A stretch of DNA of 64,000 nucleotides from Streptomyces amritsarensis (GTDB lineage: Bacteria > Actinomycetota > Actinomycetes > Streptomycetales > Streptomycetaceae): NCBI RefSeq assembly GCF_001953875.1, contig NZ_MQUR01000018.1, positions 31,648-95,647 of the forward strand, in the 5' to 3' direction. Shown piece after piece: positions 45,834 through 54,285 of this stretch (position 1 is its first letter; the number at the start of each line of letters is the position of its first letter). A program made the position numbers and the translations under genes. The notes under the pieces are model-generated. The model was not told the DNA's origin. It was given only the letters and a program-made list of their open reading frames with translations, and ran no database searches.

Positions 45834-46448
45834 CTAGTGGCCGTGCGCGTGCGGCGCGGCCGCCGGCTTGCCCGGGGTGGGGGCCTTCCTCGGGCAGGTC
45901 AGTGCCGGGTTCCAGTTGTGGAAGCGGCCGGCCGGGTTCTTCTTGTACGCCCACATGTGCAGGTCGTAGTGCTTGGGCATGCCCGCCCAGTGGCCCGGCA
46001 TCGGCCCGTCGAAGGGCAGCCCGAACATGCTCGGCCGGTCGTCGGAGGTCTTGAGGTCCTGGTCCCGGTCGGTGGACATCCACTCCACCGTCTCCAGCCG
46101 GCGACGGCCGTTCTTGTCCTTCTCCCGGCTGTAGAGGAGCGCGGTCGGCCTCGCGGGGTCCTTCGAACCCCAGTTGGCCTGCTTGACGTAGTGGTAGTTC
46201 ATGGCGCCCGCCCCGAACGGGTTCGTCATGCACTCCTCGCCCTTGGGGACGTACCCGTCCTTGAGGGCCTGCCGCTCGTCCGCGTACTTGGCGGTCGCCG
46301 CCATCGCCGTCGCCATGTCCCGCATGGCCTGCGCGTCGTGCGGGTCGGGGGCGGGACCCTCGACCCCGTGGGCCGGTGCCACGGCGGTCAGGCCGAGCGA
46401 CACGGCGGCCGCGCAGGTGACGAGGGTCCTCAGGCTGCGTACGGTCAT
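45834..46448 (-). CDS. Small secreted protein of unknown function
   Basis: A 204-aa exported protein. The signal peptide is MTVRSLRTLVTCAAAVSLGL followed by TAVAPAHG. The mature part has conserved-looking segments (EECMTNPFGAGAMNYHYVKQ, then LHMWAYKKNPAGRFHNWNP) and two cysteines (EECM, LTCP) that could pair. It ends in a His-rich PHAHGH tail that might bind metal. I recognise no named domain, though I recall similar proteins as hypothetical in actinobacteria. The ATG 46448 has GAGGAG upstream; the longer frame to 46805 is low-complexity. Confidence 0.8.
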   Translation of the reverse strand: MTVRSLRTLVTCAAAVSLGLTAVAPAHGVEGPAPDPHDAQAMRDMATAMAATAKYADERQALKDGYVPKGEECMTNPFGAGAMNYHYVKQANWGSKDPARPTALLYSREKDKNGRRRLETVEWMSTDRDQDLKTSDDRPSMFGLPFDGPMPGHWAGMPKHYDLHMWAYKKNPAGRFHNWNPALTCPRKAPTPGKPAAAPHAHGH

Positions 46449-46902
46449 GGCGGCGGCTCCTCGCGGTGGGGGTACGGGGTACGGGTTTCCGCTTCCGGTC
46501 GTCCGTCCACCATCCCGGCCCGCCGCGCGCGCCGCACGCGGCGCGCCTCCGAACGGGGGCCCGGGGGCCCGCCGGTCAGGCACGGGTGCCGTGTCCGGCC
46601 ACCGCGTGCCGCCCGCAGCCCGGCCGCCCGGCCGGGGCCGCCCGGCAGGGGCCGCCCGGCAGGGCCTCCAGGAGCTCCCGCAGCGCGCCCGTGGAGGCCG
46701 CCGGTACCAGCGGGGTCGGAGTGCGCCGGCCGGGCCGCCAGGGCCGGTCCGCTCGCGGCTCGTGCGCGTCGGCGTCGACGGCTTCGACGGGGCGGGTGCC
46801 GTCACCGGGCCCCACCGCGCGGGCCCCGTGGGTGACGGTGCCGTGCCTGCGGTTTCGGCGGGGAGGCGGGAAGATCCGCCGCCCCGCCGACCGAGGGGTG
46901 GA
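46449..46902. other. Noncoding GC-rich spacer
   Basis: About 450 bp between the secreted-protein gene and fumarylacetoacetase, both on the minus strand. It is extremely GC-rich, with several overlapping open frames but no ribosome site or recognisable protein in any. A promoter for the secreted-protein gene must lie in its left part; no clear boxes are seen. Confidence 0.4.
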
Positions 46903-48126
46903 CTACGCGGTGCCCACGATGCAGCCGGTGACCTCGCCGAGGCCGACGCGTGTCCCGTCCGGGCCGGGGGCCCAGGCGGTGAGGACGACGGTGTCCCCGT
47001 CCTCCAGGAAGGTGCGCTTGCCGTCGGCGAGTTCGATGGCGTCGCGGCCGTTCCAGGTCAGCTCCAGCAGGGAACCGCGCTGGCCGACCTCGGGGCCGCT
47101 GACCGTGCCCGAGCCGAAGACGTCGCCGGTGCGCAGGGAGGCGCCGTTGACGGTCATGTGTGCGAGCTGCTGGGCGGCGGTCCAGTACATCGTCGCGAAC
47201 GGCGGCTGCGCCACCTCCTGGCCGTTGATGGAGACGGTGATGTGCAGGTCGAAGCCGCCGGGGCGGTCGACGGCGGCGTCGTCCAGGTAGGGCAGGAGGG
47301 GGAAGTCCCGGGCGGGCGGGGTGACGCGGGCGGCGTCCAGGGCCTCCAGCGGGGTGACCCAGGCCGAGACGGAGGTCGCGAAGGACTTGCCGAGGAAGGG
47401 GCCGAGCGGCACGTACTCCCAGGCCTGGATGTCCCGCGCCGACCAGTCGTTGAGCAGGAACAGCCCGAAGACGTGGTCCTCGAACGCGCCCAGCGGCACC
47501 GGGCGGCCCAGCTCGGAGGGGGTACCGACGACGAAGCCGACCTCGGCCTCGATGTCGAGCTTGACGGACGGGCCGAAGACGGGCGCCGGGTCGGCGGGCG
47601 CCTTGCGCTGCCCGGAGGGCCGTACGACGTCGGTCCCGGAGACCACGATCGTGCCGGAGCGGCCGTGGTAACCGATGGGCAGGTGCTTCCAGTTGGGCGT
47701 CAGCGCGTCGCCGTCCGGGCGGAACATCCGGCCCACGTTGGTGGCGTGGTGCTCGCTCGCGTAGAAGTCGACGTAGTCGGCGACCTCGTACGGCAGGTGC
47801 AGCGTGACCTCGTCCAGCGGCAGCAGGTGCGGCTCCACGGTGGGGCGGTGGCCGGGGTCGGTGACCCAGGCGGTCAGCGCCCGCCGTACGTCGCGCCAGG
47901 CCGTACGCCCGGCGGCCAGCAGCGGGTTGAGGGAGGACCGGCCGAGCAGGTCGGCGTACGGGGAGCCGAGCGCGACCGCGGCCGCCCCCGCGTCCAGCAC
48001 GTGCCCGCCGATGCGCACACCGATCCGGCGGCGTTCCTCTCCGGCGGTCGAGAAGACGCCGTAGGGGAGGTTGTGCGGCCCGAACGGGTCGCCCTCGGGG
48101 ACATCGAGGGGGCTCTGCTGGGGCAT
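46903..48126 (-). CDS. fahA: Fumarylacetoacetase
   Basis: A 407-aa enzyme of tyrosine/homogentisate breakdown that splits fumarylacetoacetate to fumarate and acetoacetate. Family features are FGPHNLPYGVFS, VADYVDFYASEHHATNVGRMFRP, LPIGYHGRSGTIV, DIEAEVGFVVG and LNDWSARDIQAWEYVPLGPFLGKSF, which carry the metal-binding acidic residues and the catalytic His (EHHATN). The C-terminus GSLLELTWNGRD matches two-domain eukaryotic-like FAH. Other tyrosine catabolic genes are not nearby. It is divergent from the HAD gene. Confidence 0.95.
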   Translation of the reverse strand: MPQQSPLDVPEGDPFGPHNLPYGVFSTAGEERRRIGVRIGGHVLDAGAAAVALGSPYADLLGRSSLNPLLAAGRTAWRDVRRALTAWVTDPGHRPTVEPHLLPLDEVTLHLPYEVADYVDFYASEHHATNVGRMFRPDGDALTPNWKHLPIGYHGRSGTIVVSGTDVVRPSGQRKAPADPAPVFGPSVKLDIEAEVGFVVGTPSELGRPVPLGAFEDHVFGLFLLNDWSARDIQAWEYVPLGPFLGKSFATSVSAWVTPLEALDAARVTPPARDFPLLPYLDDAAVDRPGGFDLHITVSINGQEVAQPPFATMYWTAAQQLAHMTVNGASLRTGDVFGSGTVSGPEVGQRGSLLELTWNGRDAIELADGKRTFLEDGDTVVLTAWAPGPDGTRVGLGEVTGCIVGTA

Positions 48127-48228
48127 GGGGTACTGCCTCGCTTTCGACGCGGTCCGGGGGTGTCCCGGGGGCTGGTTGACACGTTACGTGGAGAGGGGGG
48201 CGCGTGGGAGGCCGGATTCGCGCTCTAT

Positions 48229-48268
48229 TTGTAGGACTTGTCCGCTGGGGTCCGTATCCTTGGCGCCG
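48229..48268 (+). promoter_or_regulatory. Possible leaderless promoter of the HAD gene
   Basis: A TATCCT -10-like box (48255-48260) ends 7 nt before the GTG start at 48268, the spacing expected if transcription begins at the start codon. No Shine-Dalgarno sequence precedes the GTG. The -35 region is poor: TTGTAG at 48229-48234 is 20 bp away. Confidence 0.35.
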
Positions 48269-49086
48269 TGACTTCCGCGCCACTTCCGGCCCTCCCCTAT
48301 GCCTTGATCGCCACTGACCTGGACGGGACCCTGCTGCGTGCCGGGGACGGCATTTCAGCCCGTTCCTCCGGGGCGCTCGCGGCCGCCCGCGCGGCCGGCG
48401 CCCGGCACATCATCGTCACCGGCCGCCCCGTCCCCCAGGTCCGACACGTCCTCGACGGACTGGGTTACACGGGGCTCGCGGTGTGCGCGCAGGGCGCGCA
48501 GGTGTACGACGCGGCGCGCGGCCGGCTCCTGCACTCCGTGTCCATGGACCGGGAGCTGGCGGAGGTGGCCCTCGGCAAGATCGAGGCGGAGATCGGCGAG
48601 GTCTACGCGGCGGTCAACCAGGAGGGCCTGGACGCGGAGATGCTGATGGGGCCGGGCTACCGGATGTGGCACCCGCACCTGCCGACGGTCCGGGTGGCCC
48701 GGCGCTCCGACCTGTGGTCGGCTCCGATCAACAAGGTGCTGCTCCAGCACCCGGAACTGGACGACGACGAGCTGACGCGGGTGGCGCGGTCGGTGGTCGG
48801 GGACCTGGTGAACGTCACCATGGCGGGCGAGCACACGGTGGAACTCCAGCCGCCGGGCATCGACAAGGCCAGCGGTCTCGCGCGGGCGGCCGACGTCCTG
48901 GGCGTCCACGCCGCCCGCACGATCGCCTTCGGCGACATGCCGAACGACATCCCGATGTTCGCGTGGGCGGCGTGGGGGGTGGCCATGGCCAACTCCCACC
49001 CCGAGCTGGTCGCGGTGGCCGACGAGCTGACCCTGTCCAACGAGGCCGACGGCATCGCGGTGGTCCTGGAACGACTGTTCGCCTGA
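48268..49086 (+). CDS. HAD-superfamily Cof-type phosphatase
   Basis: A 272-aa HAD phosphatase of the Cof subfamily. Motif I is DLDGTLL (nucleophile Asp in ATDLDGTLL), motif II is IVTGRP, motif III Lys is in INKVLL/GIDKASGL, and motif IV is FGDMPNDIPMF. A C2-type cap lies between motifs II and III. Members hydrolyse sugar phosphates or flavin/pyridoxal phosphates. I take GTG 48268 as the start; a TTG at 48238 extends the frame by ten unlikely residues. The message is probably leaderless. Confidence 0.9.
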   Translation: MTSAPLPALPYALIATDLDGTLLRAGDGISARSSGALAAARAAGARHIIVTGRPVPQVRHVLDGLGYTGLAVCAQGAQVYDAARGRLLHSVSMDRELAEVALGKIEAEIGEVYAAVNQEGLDAEMLMGPGYRMWHPHLPTVRVARRSDLWSAPINKVLLQHPELDDDELTRVARSVVGDLVNVTMAGEHTVELQPPGIDKASGLARAADVLGVHAARTIAFGDMPNDIPMFAWAAWGVAMANSHPELVAVADELTLSNEADGIAVVLERLFA

Positions 49087-49193
49087 CCCTCCGAGCTCCG
49101 GCCCCCGGTCCGCCGGCCCGCCGGGGCGGTCGAGGGCCGGGAGCCCTGCCGGGGCGGTGGGGCCCGGGGGTCCCGGCGGGGTGGTGGGGGCGG

Positions 49194-51212
49194 TCAGCCC
49201 GCTGACCGGGGGAGTCGGCGCTCCCACGTGCGGTGGAAGACGACCTCCTCCCCCTCCCGGCAGACCACTTCGTTCGTCGTCACGAAGCCGCCCTCGTCGC
49301 AGGCGATCTCCGACCGGGTCTCCACCCGCGCGTCCCAGCCCAGCTCCGGCCGGTGGAGCCGGATCCGCCACTGCGAGCACGCCCGGGCCGACAGCGGGTC
49401 CCCGTCCTGGATCTCGTACACCTCCGTGGCGTCCTCGCCGTACTCCAGGCCGTCGGGGTGGATCCGGGTGCCCCCGTGCCGCGGGTCCACCTCCAGCCGC
49501 CAGGTCCCGCGCGCGACGTCCCGTACGACCAGCCGCTCCGGGCGCGGCTCGTCCAGGGTGGCCGGGAAGGAGACGCCGAGCGGCTCCGACTGCTCGGCGG
49601 GCTCGAAGACGATCCCGCCCTCCCGCTCCGGGGACGCGGCCCGGACCGGCAGGGTCACCGAGCTGCCCGCCGGGTCCAGCGTCCAGCCGGCCTCGGACCC
49701 GGCCCGCGGCCAGATCCACGGCCAGTACGCGGAGGACACCGCGAGGCGGATCCGGTGCCCCGGCGGGAAGGCGTGGCCGATGCCGTTCAGCTCGAAGGTG
49801 ACGTCCTCGTACGAGCCCACCGGCCACGGGACGGCCCGGTCGCGTCCCTGGCGGGCGGAGAGGTTCAGCGCGCCCCGCGTGACCAGCGTCGAGGAGCCGT
49901 CCGGGGCCACGTCGCACAGCCGCGCCACGACCTGCCCGTACGGCACGTCGAGCCGCAGCCGCAGGGTCACCGACGGCCGGCCCAGGATCTCCACCGGCTC
50001 GCCGCCGCCCACCGGGAATTCGAAGCAGGCCGATTTCGCGTCCTCCTCCCGTTGGTCCGGGGGCAGGTCGGCGTCGTTGCCGAAGGGGGAGAAGCGGCCC
50101 GCGTCCAGCCCCGTGTGCTGCGGGGAGGCGACGGCCACGGGCCCGCCCCGGAACACGTACGGGACGGGGATCACGTGCGCCGAGGGCCAGGACACCTCCC
50201 CGACCCAGCGCCCGGGGAGTTCCTCGTACACGGTCGCCGGCGGATGGGTGTCGCTGATCCAGGCGCGCAACAGCGGCTCGTCCATCACCCCGTTGTCGGC
50301 GCCCTTCAGCCAGTGGTCCCACCAGCGCAGCGTCTCCTGGAGGAAGCCGATCGCCGGGCCCGGCGCAAGCCCGCGGTCCGGGTACTGGTGCGACCAGGGC
50401 CCGATCAGGCCCCGTACGCGCGCCTTCGGCAGGTGCTCGACCAGCCGCAGCACGGTGTCCCGGTACGGGTCGTGCCAGCCGCCGACGGCGAGCACGGCCG
50501 CGCCGATCGCCCCGTAGTCCTCGCAGACGCTGCCTTGGCGCCAGTAGGCGTCGCGGGTCTGGTGCGAGAGCCAGGTGTGGACCAGCGGCTCCACCGCCTC
50601 CAGCCGGTCCAGCCACTGCGCCCGCCAGCCGTCGCCGACGTGGTGCGGGTCCGGCGGCCGGCCGGCGAAGGCCAGCATGGTCGCCGCCCACGCGTGCATG
50701 TCGACGGCGAGCACCGAGCCGCCCATGTAGTGCCCGCCGTTGTCGTAGCGGTCGTCCGTCGAGCAGACGGTGACGACGGCCTTCAGCGGTTCGGGGGCGA
50801 GGGCGGCGACCTGGAGGGAGTTGCACCCGCCCCACGCGATCCCGAACATCCCCACCGCCCCCGTGCACCACTCCTGCGCCGCCAGCCACTCCACCACCGC
50901 GACCCCGTCGGCGAGCTCGCGCGCGTCGTACTCGTCGCCGGGCAGGCCGCCGCTGCACCCGTGCCCGCGCACGTCCACCCGTACGGAGGCGTAGCCGTGC
51001 CCCGCGTACCAGGGATGGCGCTGCCGGTCGCGCGGCGCGGTCCAGTCGGTGAGCCGGTACGGGAGGTACTCCAGCAGCGCCGGGACGGGCTCGTCGGTCA
51101 CCGGGCGCCAGATCCGGGCGTACAGCTCCACTCCGTCGGGGAGTGGGATCCGGACATCCTCGTGGGTGGTTCCGTACGGGAACTCGGTGCGGATGATCAT
51201 CGGTTCTGCCAC
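49194..51212 (-). CDS. CocE/NonD family alpha/beta hydrolase
   Basis: A 672-aa hydrolase related to cocaine esterase and X-prolyl dipeptidyl peptidase. The N-terminal alpha/beta fold (about 20-340) has DVRGHGCSGG and the nucleophile elbow in GMFGIAWGGCNSLQ, where GxSxxG is replaced by GIAWGG: Ala sits where the catalytic Ser normally is. The acid and base regions are VGGWHDPY and GPWSHQYPDR. The C-terminal jelly-roll domain (ALNLSARQGRD, GHRIRLAVSSAYWPWIWP) is typical. The start is GTG 51212 with GAGG at 6-9 nt, or ATG 51200. It may be catalytically impaired or use another residue. Confidence 0.88.
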   Translation of the reverse strand: MAEPMIIRTEFPYGTTHEDVRIPLPDGVELYARIWRPVTDEPVPALLEYLPYRLTDWTAPRDRQRHPWYAGHGYASVRVDVRGHGCSGGLPGDEYDARELADGVAVVEWLAAQEWCTGAVGMFGIAWGGCNSLQVAALAPEPLKAVVTVCSTDDRYDNGGHYMGGSVLAVDMHAWAATMLAFAGRPPDPHHVGDGWRAQWLDRLEAVEPLVHTWLSHQTRDAYWRQGSVCEDYGAIGAAVLAVGGWHDPYRDTVLRLVEHLPKARVRGLIGPWSHQYPDRGLAPGPAIGFLQETLRWWDHWLKGADNGVMDEPLLRAWISDTHPPATVYEELPGRWVGEVSWPSAHVIPVPYVFRGGPVAVASPQHTGLDAGRFSPFGNDADLPPDQREEDAKSACFEFPVGGGEPVEILGRPSVTLRLRLDVPYGQVVARLCDVAPDGSSTLVTRGALNLSARQGRDRAVPWPVGSYEDVTFELNGIGHAFPPGHRIRLAVSSAYWPWIWPRAGSEAGWTLDPAGSSVTLPVRAASPEREGGIVFEPAEQSEPLGVSFPATLDEPRPERLVVRDVARGTWRLEVDPRHGGTRIHPDGLEYGEDATEVYEIQDGDPLSARACSQWRIRLHRPELGWDARVETRSEIACDEGGFVTTNEVVCREGEEVVFHRTWERRLPRSAG

Positions 51213-51518
51213 CAATCGCCTCGGCCGCAGCCGCCGTGGACGGGGTGCACCGTGCGCCGGGGCCACGGCGCCGGGGCGATCGCGGTCAGATCGGCGGGCT
51301 CGTCCGTCGCGGTCGTAGTTCTGGGCAAAACGTACTCTCCGGTTGTATCGCCTCCTCCCGAACATACCGGTGCTCATCGGGCAGTGTGGGGAGGGTGGCC
51401 GGGAAGGCCCTCTCGGTGATCGAAAACAGACCCGATACGCTGGCTTGAGTGATGGCAGCGACACATCGACAATCCAGGTGATCGTCAACGTGATCGTCAG
51501 CAGACAGGAGTACCCCTC
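51213..51518. promoter_or_regulatory. Divergent control region, CocE-like and polyprenyl synthase genes
   Basis: About 300 bp. A TACGCT -10-like box lies at 51436-51441, without a strong -35. Two adjacent 12-bp direct repeats (GTGATCGTCAAC and GTGATCGTCAGC, about 51479-51502) lie between this box and the ACAGGAG ribosome site of the synthase gene. No gene is supported here. Confidence 0.4.
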
Positions 51519-52529
51519 GTGACCGTCGTCGGGCCGTTCGGACTGAGCGTGCGGGACCAGGCTCTTGAGACCGATGTCCAGGCCGGACTGGCCGCCGTCG
51601 AGGCGGGTCTGCTGGAAGCCACCAAGAGCGAAGTCCCCTTCATCACCGAGGCCGCACAGCACCTGGTCCGGGCCGGAGGCAAGCGGTTCCGGCCGCTGCT
51701 CGTCATGCTCGCGTCCCGTTTCGGCGACCCCTACGCGCCCGGAATCGTCCCGTCCGCCGTGGTCGTGGAGCTCACCCACCTGGCGACGCTCTACCACGAC
51801 GACGTGATGGACGAGGCCGACGTGCGCCGCGGTGTGGAGAGCGCCAACGCCCGCTGGGGCAACTCGGTGGCCGTCCTCACGGGTGACTTCCTGTTCGCCC
51901 GTGCGTCGCACATCCTGGCCGACCTCGGGCCGGAGGCCGTCCGCATCCAGGCGGAGGCCTTCGAGCGGCTCGTGACGGGCCAGATCCTGGAGACGGCCGG
52001 TCCGCGCGACGGCCGCGACCCCGTCGCCCACTACCTCGACGTCATCGCGGGCAAGACCGGCTCGCTGATCGCGGTGTCCGGCCGCTTCGGCGCGCTGATG
52101 TCCGGCGCCGACGAGTCGGTCGTCGACATCCTGACCCAGTACGGCGAGCGCCTCGGCACCGCCTTCCAGCTGGCCGACGACGTCCTCGACATCGCCTCCG
52201 ACGCCCACGAGTCCGGCAAGACCCCCGGCACCGACCTGCGCGAGGGCATCCCGACGCTGCCGGTGCTGCGGCTGCGCGAGATGGCCGCGCGGGACGGCCG
52301 TCCGGAGGACCTGGAGCTCGTCGAGCTGCTGGACGGCGACCTGGCGGACGACGCCCGCCACGCCGAGGTGCTCACCCGGCTGCGGGCGCACCCCGCCCTG
52401 GAGCAGGCCCGCCGCGACACCGTCCGGTACGCGCAGGAAGCGCGGGCCACGCTCGCGCCGCTGCCCGAGTGCTTCGCGAAGGCGGCCCTGGAGGAGCTGT
52501 GCGACGCGGTGGTGCACCGCGCCGGCTGA
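51519..52529 (+). CDS. Long-chain polyprenyl diphosphate synthase
   Basis: A 336-aa trans-prenyltransferase. The first aspartate-rich motif is DDVMD (94-98) in LYHDDVMDEADVRRG, and the second is DDVLD (220-224). GGKRFRPLLVMLASR and GDFLFARASHIL are also typical. It condenses isopentenyl diphosphate units onto an allylic primer to make the menaquinone side chain (hepta- to nonaprenyl). Chain length cannot be read reliably. The start is GTG 51519 with ACAGGAG. It belongs functionally with mqnA, mqnC, menG and the MenJ-like gene. Confidence 0.92.
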   Translation: MTVVGPFGLSVRDQALETDVQAGLAAVEAGLLEATKSEVPFITEAAQHLVRAGGKRFRPLLVMLASRFGDPYAPGIVPSAVVVELTHLATLYHDDVMDEADVRRGVESANARWGNSVAVLTGDFLFARASHILADLGPEAVRIQAEAFERLVTGQILETAGPRDGRDPVAHYLDVIAGKTGSLIAVSGRFGALMSGADESVVDILTQYGERLGTAFQLADDVLDIASDAHESGKTPGTDLREGIPTLPVLRLREMAARDGRPEDLELVELLDGDLADDARHAEVLTRLRAHPALEQARRDTVRYAQEARATLAPLPECFAKAALEELCDAVVHRAG

Positions 52530-52565
52530 CGCCTCACGGCGGGCGGCCGCGCCCGCAGGCACCGA

Positions 52566-52612
52566 CGGGCCCTGCGCCCGCCGACCCCTACGGGTCGGTG
52601 GAGCAGGGCCCG
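52566..52612 (+). terminator. Compound hairpin after the polyprenyl synthase gene
   Basis: An outer 10-bp stem (52566-52575 with 52603-52612) encloses a 7-bp inner hairpin (CCGACCC/GGGTCGG, 52581-52598). It starts 37 bp after the stop codon. Confidence 0.65.
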
Positions 52613-52767
52613 CCGCATGTCATCCCACGGTCGTACGTCCAGTTGCTTCCGGGGACTGACGCCCCGACGTCGCCGATTTGGTCAGATGGAGTCATCAACC
52701 CCACCGGATCGGGTGAGCGCGGCGACATGCGGATCGCCGCCGTCGACACAGAGGGCAGGGCACTGAC

Positions 52768-53976
52768 ATGGCAGCGAACACGAAGACTTCTCGCAAGGTC
52801 GCCCGGTACGCCGTACCGGTCGCGGTGGCGGGCGTCGCCGCGGCGACCGTGGCGATGGTCCCGGCCTTCGCCAACGCCGGCGGGCCCGACCTGCCCAAGG
52901 TGACGGCGCAGCAGCTGATCGAGAAGATCGCCGCCTCGGACGTGGAGCAGCTGTCGGGCACGGCGAGGATCAGCACCGACCTGGGCCTGCCGAAGATCGC
53001 GTCCGGCCTGCTCGGCGGCGGCGGCGTCACGGGCGGCTCGGCGAACCCGGAGGACAAGGTCGCGCAGCTGGCGAGCGGCACGCACACCCTGCGGGTCGCG
53101 GCCGACGGCGAGGACCGCCAGAAGCTCACCTTCCTGGACGGCAAGGACGAGTACAGCCTCATCCACAACGGCGACGACGTGTGGGGCTACGACTCCAAGT
53201 CCAACGAGGTCTTCCACGAGAAGGCGGCCCCGTCGGAGCAGGGCGCCGGCAAGGGCAAGGAGCACAAGACCGGCGACCGGCTGAACGCCTCCCCCCAGAA
53301 GCTCGCCGAGGAGGTCCTCGCGGCCGCCGGCCCCACCACCGACGTCAGCGTCGGCGAGAGCGCGCAGGTCGCCGGGCGCGACGCCTACCAGCTGGTGCTC
53401 AAGCCCAAGCAGGCCGGCTCGACCGTCGGATCGGTGCAGATCGCGGTCGACGCCAAGAACGGCGTGCCGCTGCGCGTGCAGCTGCTCTCGTCCCAGGGCG
53501 GCAAGCCGATCGTGGACGCCGGTTTCACCAAGGTGGACTTCGCCAAGCCGTCCGCCGACACCTTCGCCTTCACCCCGCCCAAGGGCGCCAAGGTGACCGA
53601 GGGCGTGGACGGCCACGGCAAGGGCGACAAGGACGGCGCGTTCAAGGCGCTGGAGTCCTTCCCGGGCCTGGACGGGCTGGCCGGCGGCCCCGGCGGCAAG
53701 GGCGACGTGAAGGTGCTCGGCGAGGGCTGGACCACGATCGCGCGGATCGACTCCGGGGCCGGCAAGAGCCTCAAGGACCTGGAGAACGACAAGAACGCCC
53801 CGAAGGAGGCCAAGCAGTTCCTCGACTCCCTCGGGGACAAGGTGGGCGGGTCGTTCGGTGAGGGCCGGGTCATGTCGACCCGCCTGTTCAACGTCCTGGT
53901 CACCGACGAGGGCAAGGTCTACGCCGGCGCGGTCACCAAGGACGCGCTGGTGAAGGCGGCCGACGCCGACAAGTAG
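52768..53976 (+). CDS. Exported LolA-like (DUF2092) protein
   Basis: A 402-aa exported protein. The signal peptide is KVARYAVPVAVAGVAAATVA followed by FANAGG. There is no lipobox cysteine. The mature part is a LolA/RseB-like beta-sandwich found in mycobacterial and Streptomyces lipoproteins and outer-membrane lipoprotein carriers (DVEQLSGTARISTDLGLP, GEDRQKLTFLDGKDEYSLIHNGDDVW, AGRDAYQLVLKPKQAG). In other actinobacteria such proteins precede ABC transporters, but none is here. Its exact role is unknown. The ATG has GAGGGCAGGG upstream. Confidence 0.85.
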   Translation: MAANTKTSRKVARYAVPVAVAGVAAATVAMVPAFANAGGPDLPKVTAQQLIEKIAASDVEQLSGTARISTDLGLPKIASGLLGGGGVTGGSANPEDKVAQLASGTHTLRVAADGEDRQKLTFLDGKDEYSLIHNGDDVWGYDSKSNEVFHEKAAPSEQGAGKGKEHKTGDRLNASPQKLAEEVLAAAGPTTDVSVGESAQVAGRDAYQLVLKPKQAGSTVGSVQIAVDAKNGVPLRVQLLSSQGGKPIVDAGFTKVDFAKPSADTFAFTPPKGAKVTEGVDGHGKGDKDGAFKALESFPGLDGLAGGPGGKGDVKVLGEGWTTIARIDSGAGKSLKDLENDKNAPKEAKQFLDSLGDKVGGSFGEGRVMSTRLFNVLVTDEGKVYAGAVTKDALVKAADADK

Positions 53977-54000
53977 CCCCTCCGGGCAACGGGAGGGCGA

Positions 54001-54031
54001 GGGTGGGCGGGGACTGTGTCCCTGCCCACCC
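54001..54031 (+). terminator. Terminator of the LolA-like gene
   Basis: 14-bp arms (54001-54014 and 54018-54031) pair around TGT with a single G-T wobble and are followed by TTG. It starts 24 bp after the stop codon. Confidence 0.7.
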
Positions 54032-54049
54032 TTGCGGCGTTACTGCTGC

Positions 54050-54073
54050 CCGTACAGCGCGGCCGCTGTACGG
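54050..54073. promoter_or_regulatory. Palindromic operator of the RHH-Fic-like pair
   Basis: A 24-bp inverted repeat: CCGTACAGCG and CGCTGTACGG around CGGC. It ends 8 bp before the antitoxin ATG. A TACGGT -10-like box (54069-54074) overlaps its right arm, so a repressor bound here would block the promoter. The ribbon-helix-helix protein encoded next is the likely binder. Confidence 0.6.
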
Positions 54074-54081
54074 TGTTGGAC

Positions 54082-54285
54082 ATGTCGAGACACGTCACCA
54101 TCCGCCTGGACGAAGAGTTCCACGAGCGCCTCAAGGCGCGCGCGGCGGCGCTGGGGACGACGGTCACCGCGCTGATCACCGAGGTCACCGAACGTGAACT
54201 CGACGAGGACCGGAAGAACTTCCTCTCCGGCATAGAGGAGTTCGCCGATCACTGGGGCTACTTCCAGGAGCGGTTCGGCAATTGA
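54082..54285 (+). CDS. Ribbon-helix-helix (CopG-like) antitoxin
   Basis: A 67-aa DNA-binding protein. MSRHVTIRLDEEFHERLKARAA is the beta-strand and first helix of an RHH fold, and GTTVTALITEVTERELDED is the second helix. The acidic, aromatic C-terminus (FADHWGYFQERF) would contact the partner. There is no Shine-Dalgarno site, and the ATG lies 7 nt after a -10-like box, so the message is probably leaderless. It probably represses its own promoter through the palindrome just upstream. The next gene's TTG start overlaps its stop by 4 nt. Confidence 0.82.
   Translation: MSRHVTIRLDEEFHERLKARAAALGTTVTALITEVTERELDEDRKNFLSGIEEFADHWGYFQERFGN

Noticed and set aside
46449..46902. Open frames in the GC-rich spacer before fumarylacetoacetase
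   Set aside because: All are Pro/Arg/Gly-rich, without ribosome sites or recognisable domains.
49194..52562. A minus-strand open frame of 1122 codons spanning the CocE-like gene and beyond
   Set aside because: Only the part from 51212 to 49194 encodes a recognisable protein; the rest is antisense to the polyprenyl synthase gene and has no start signal.
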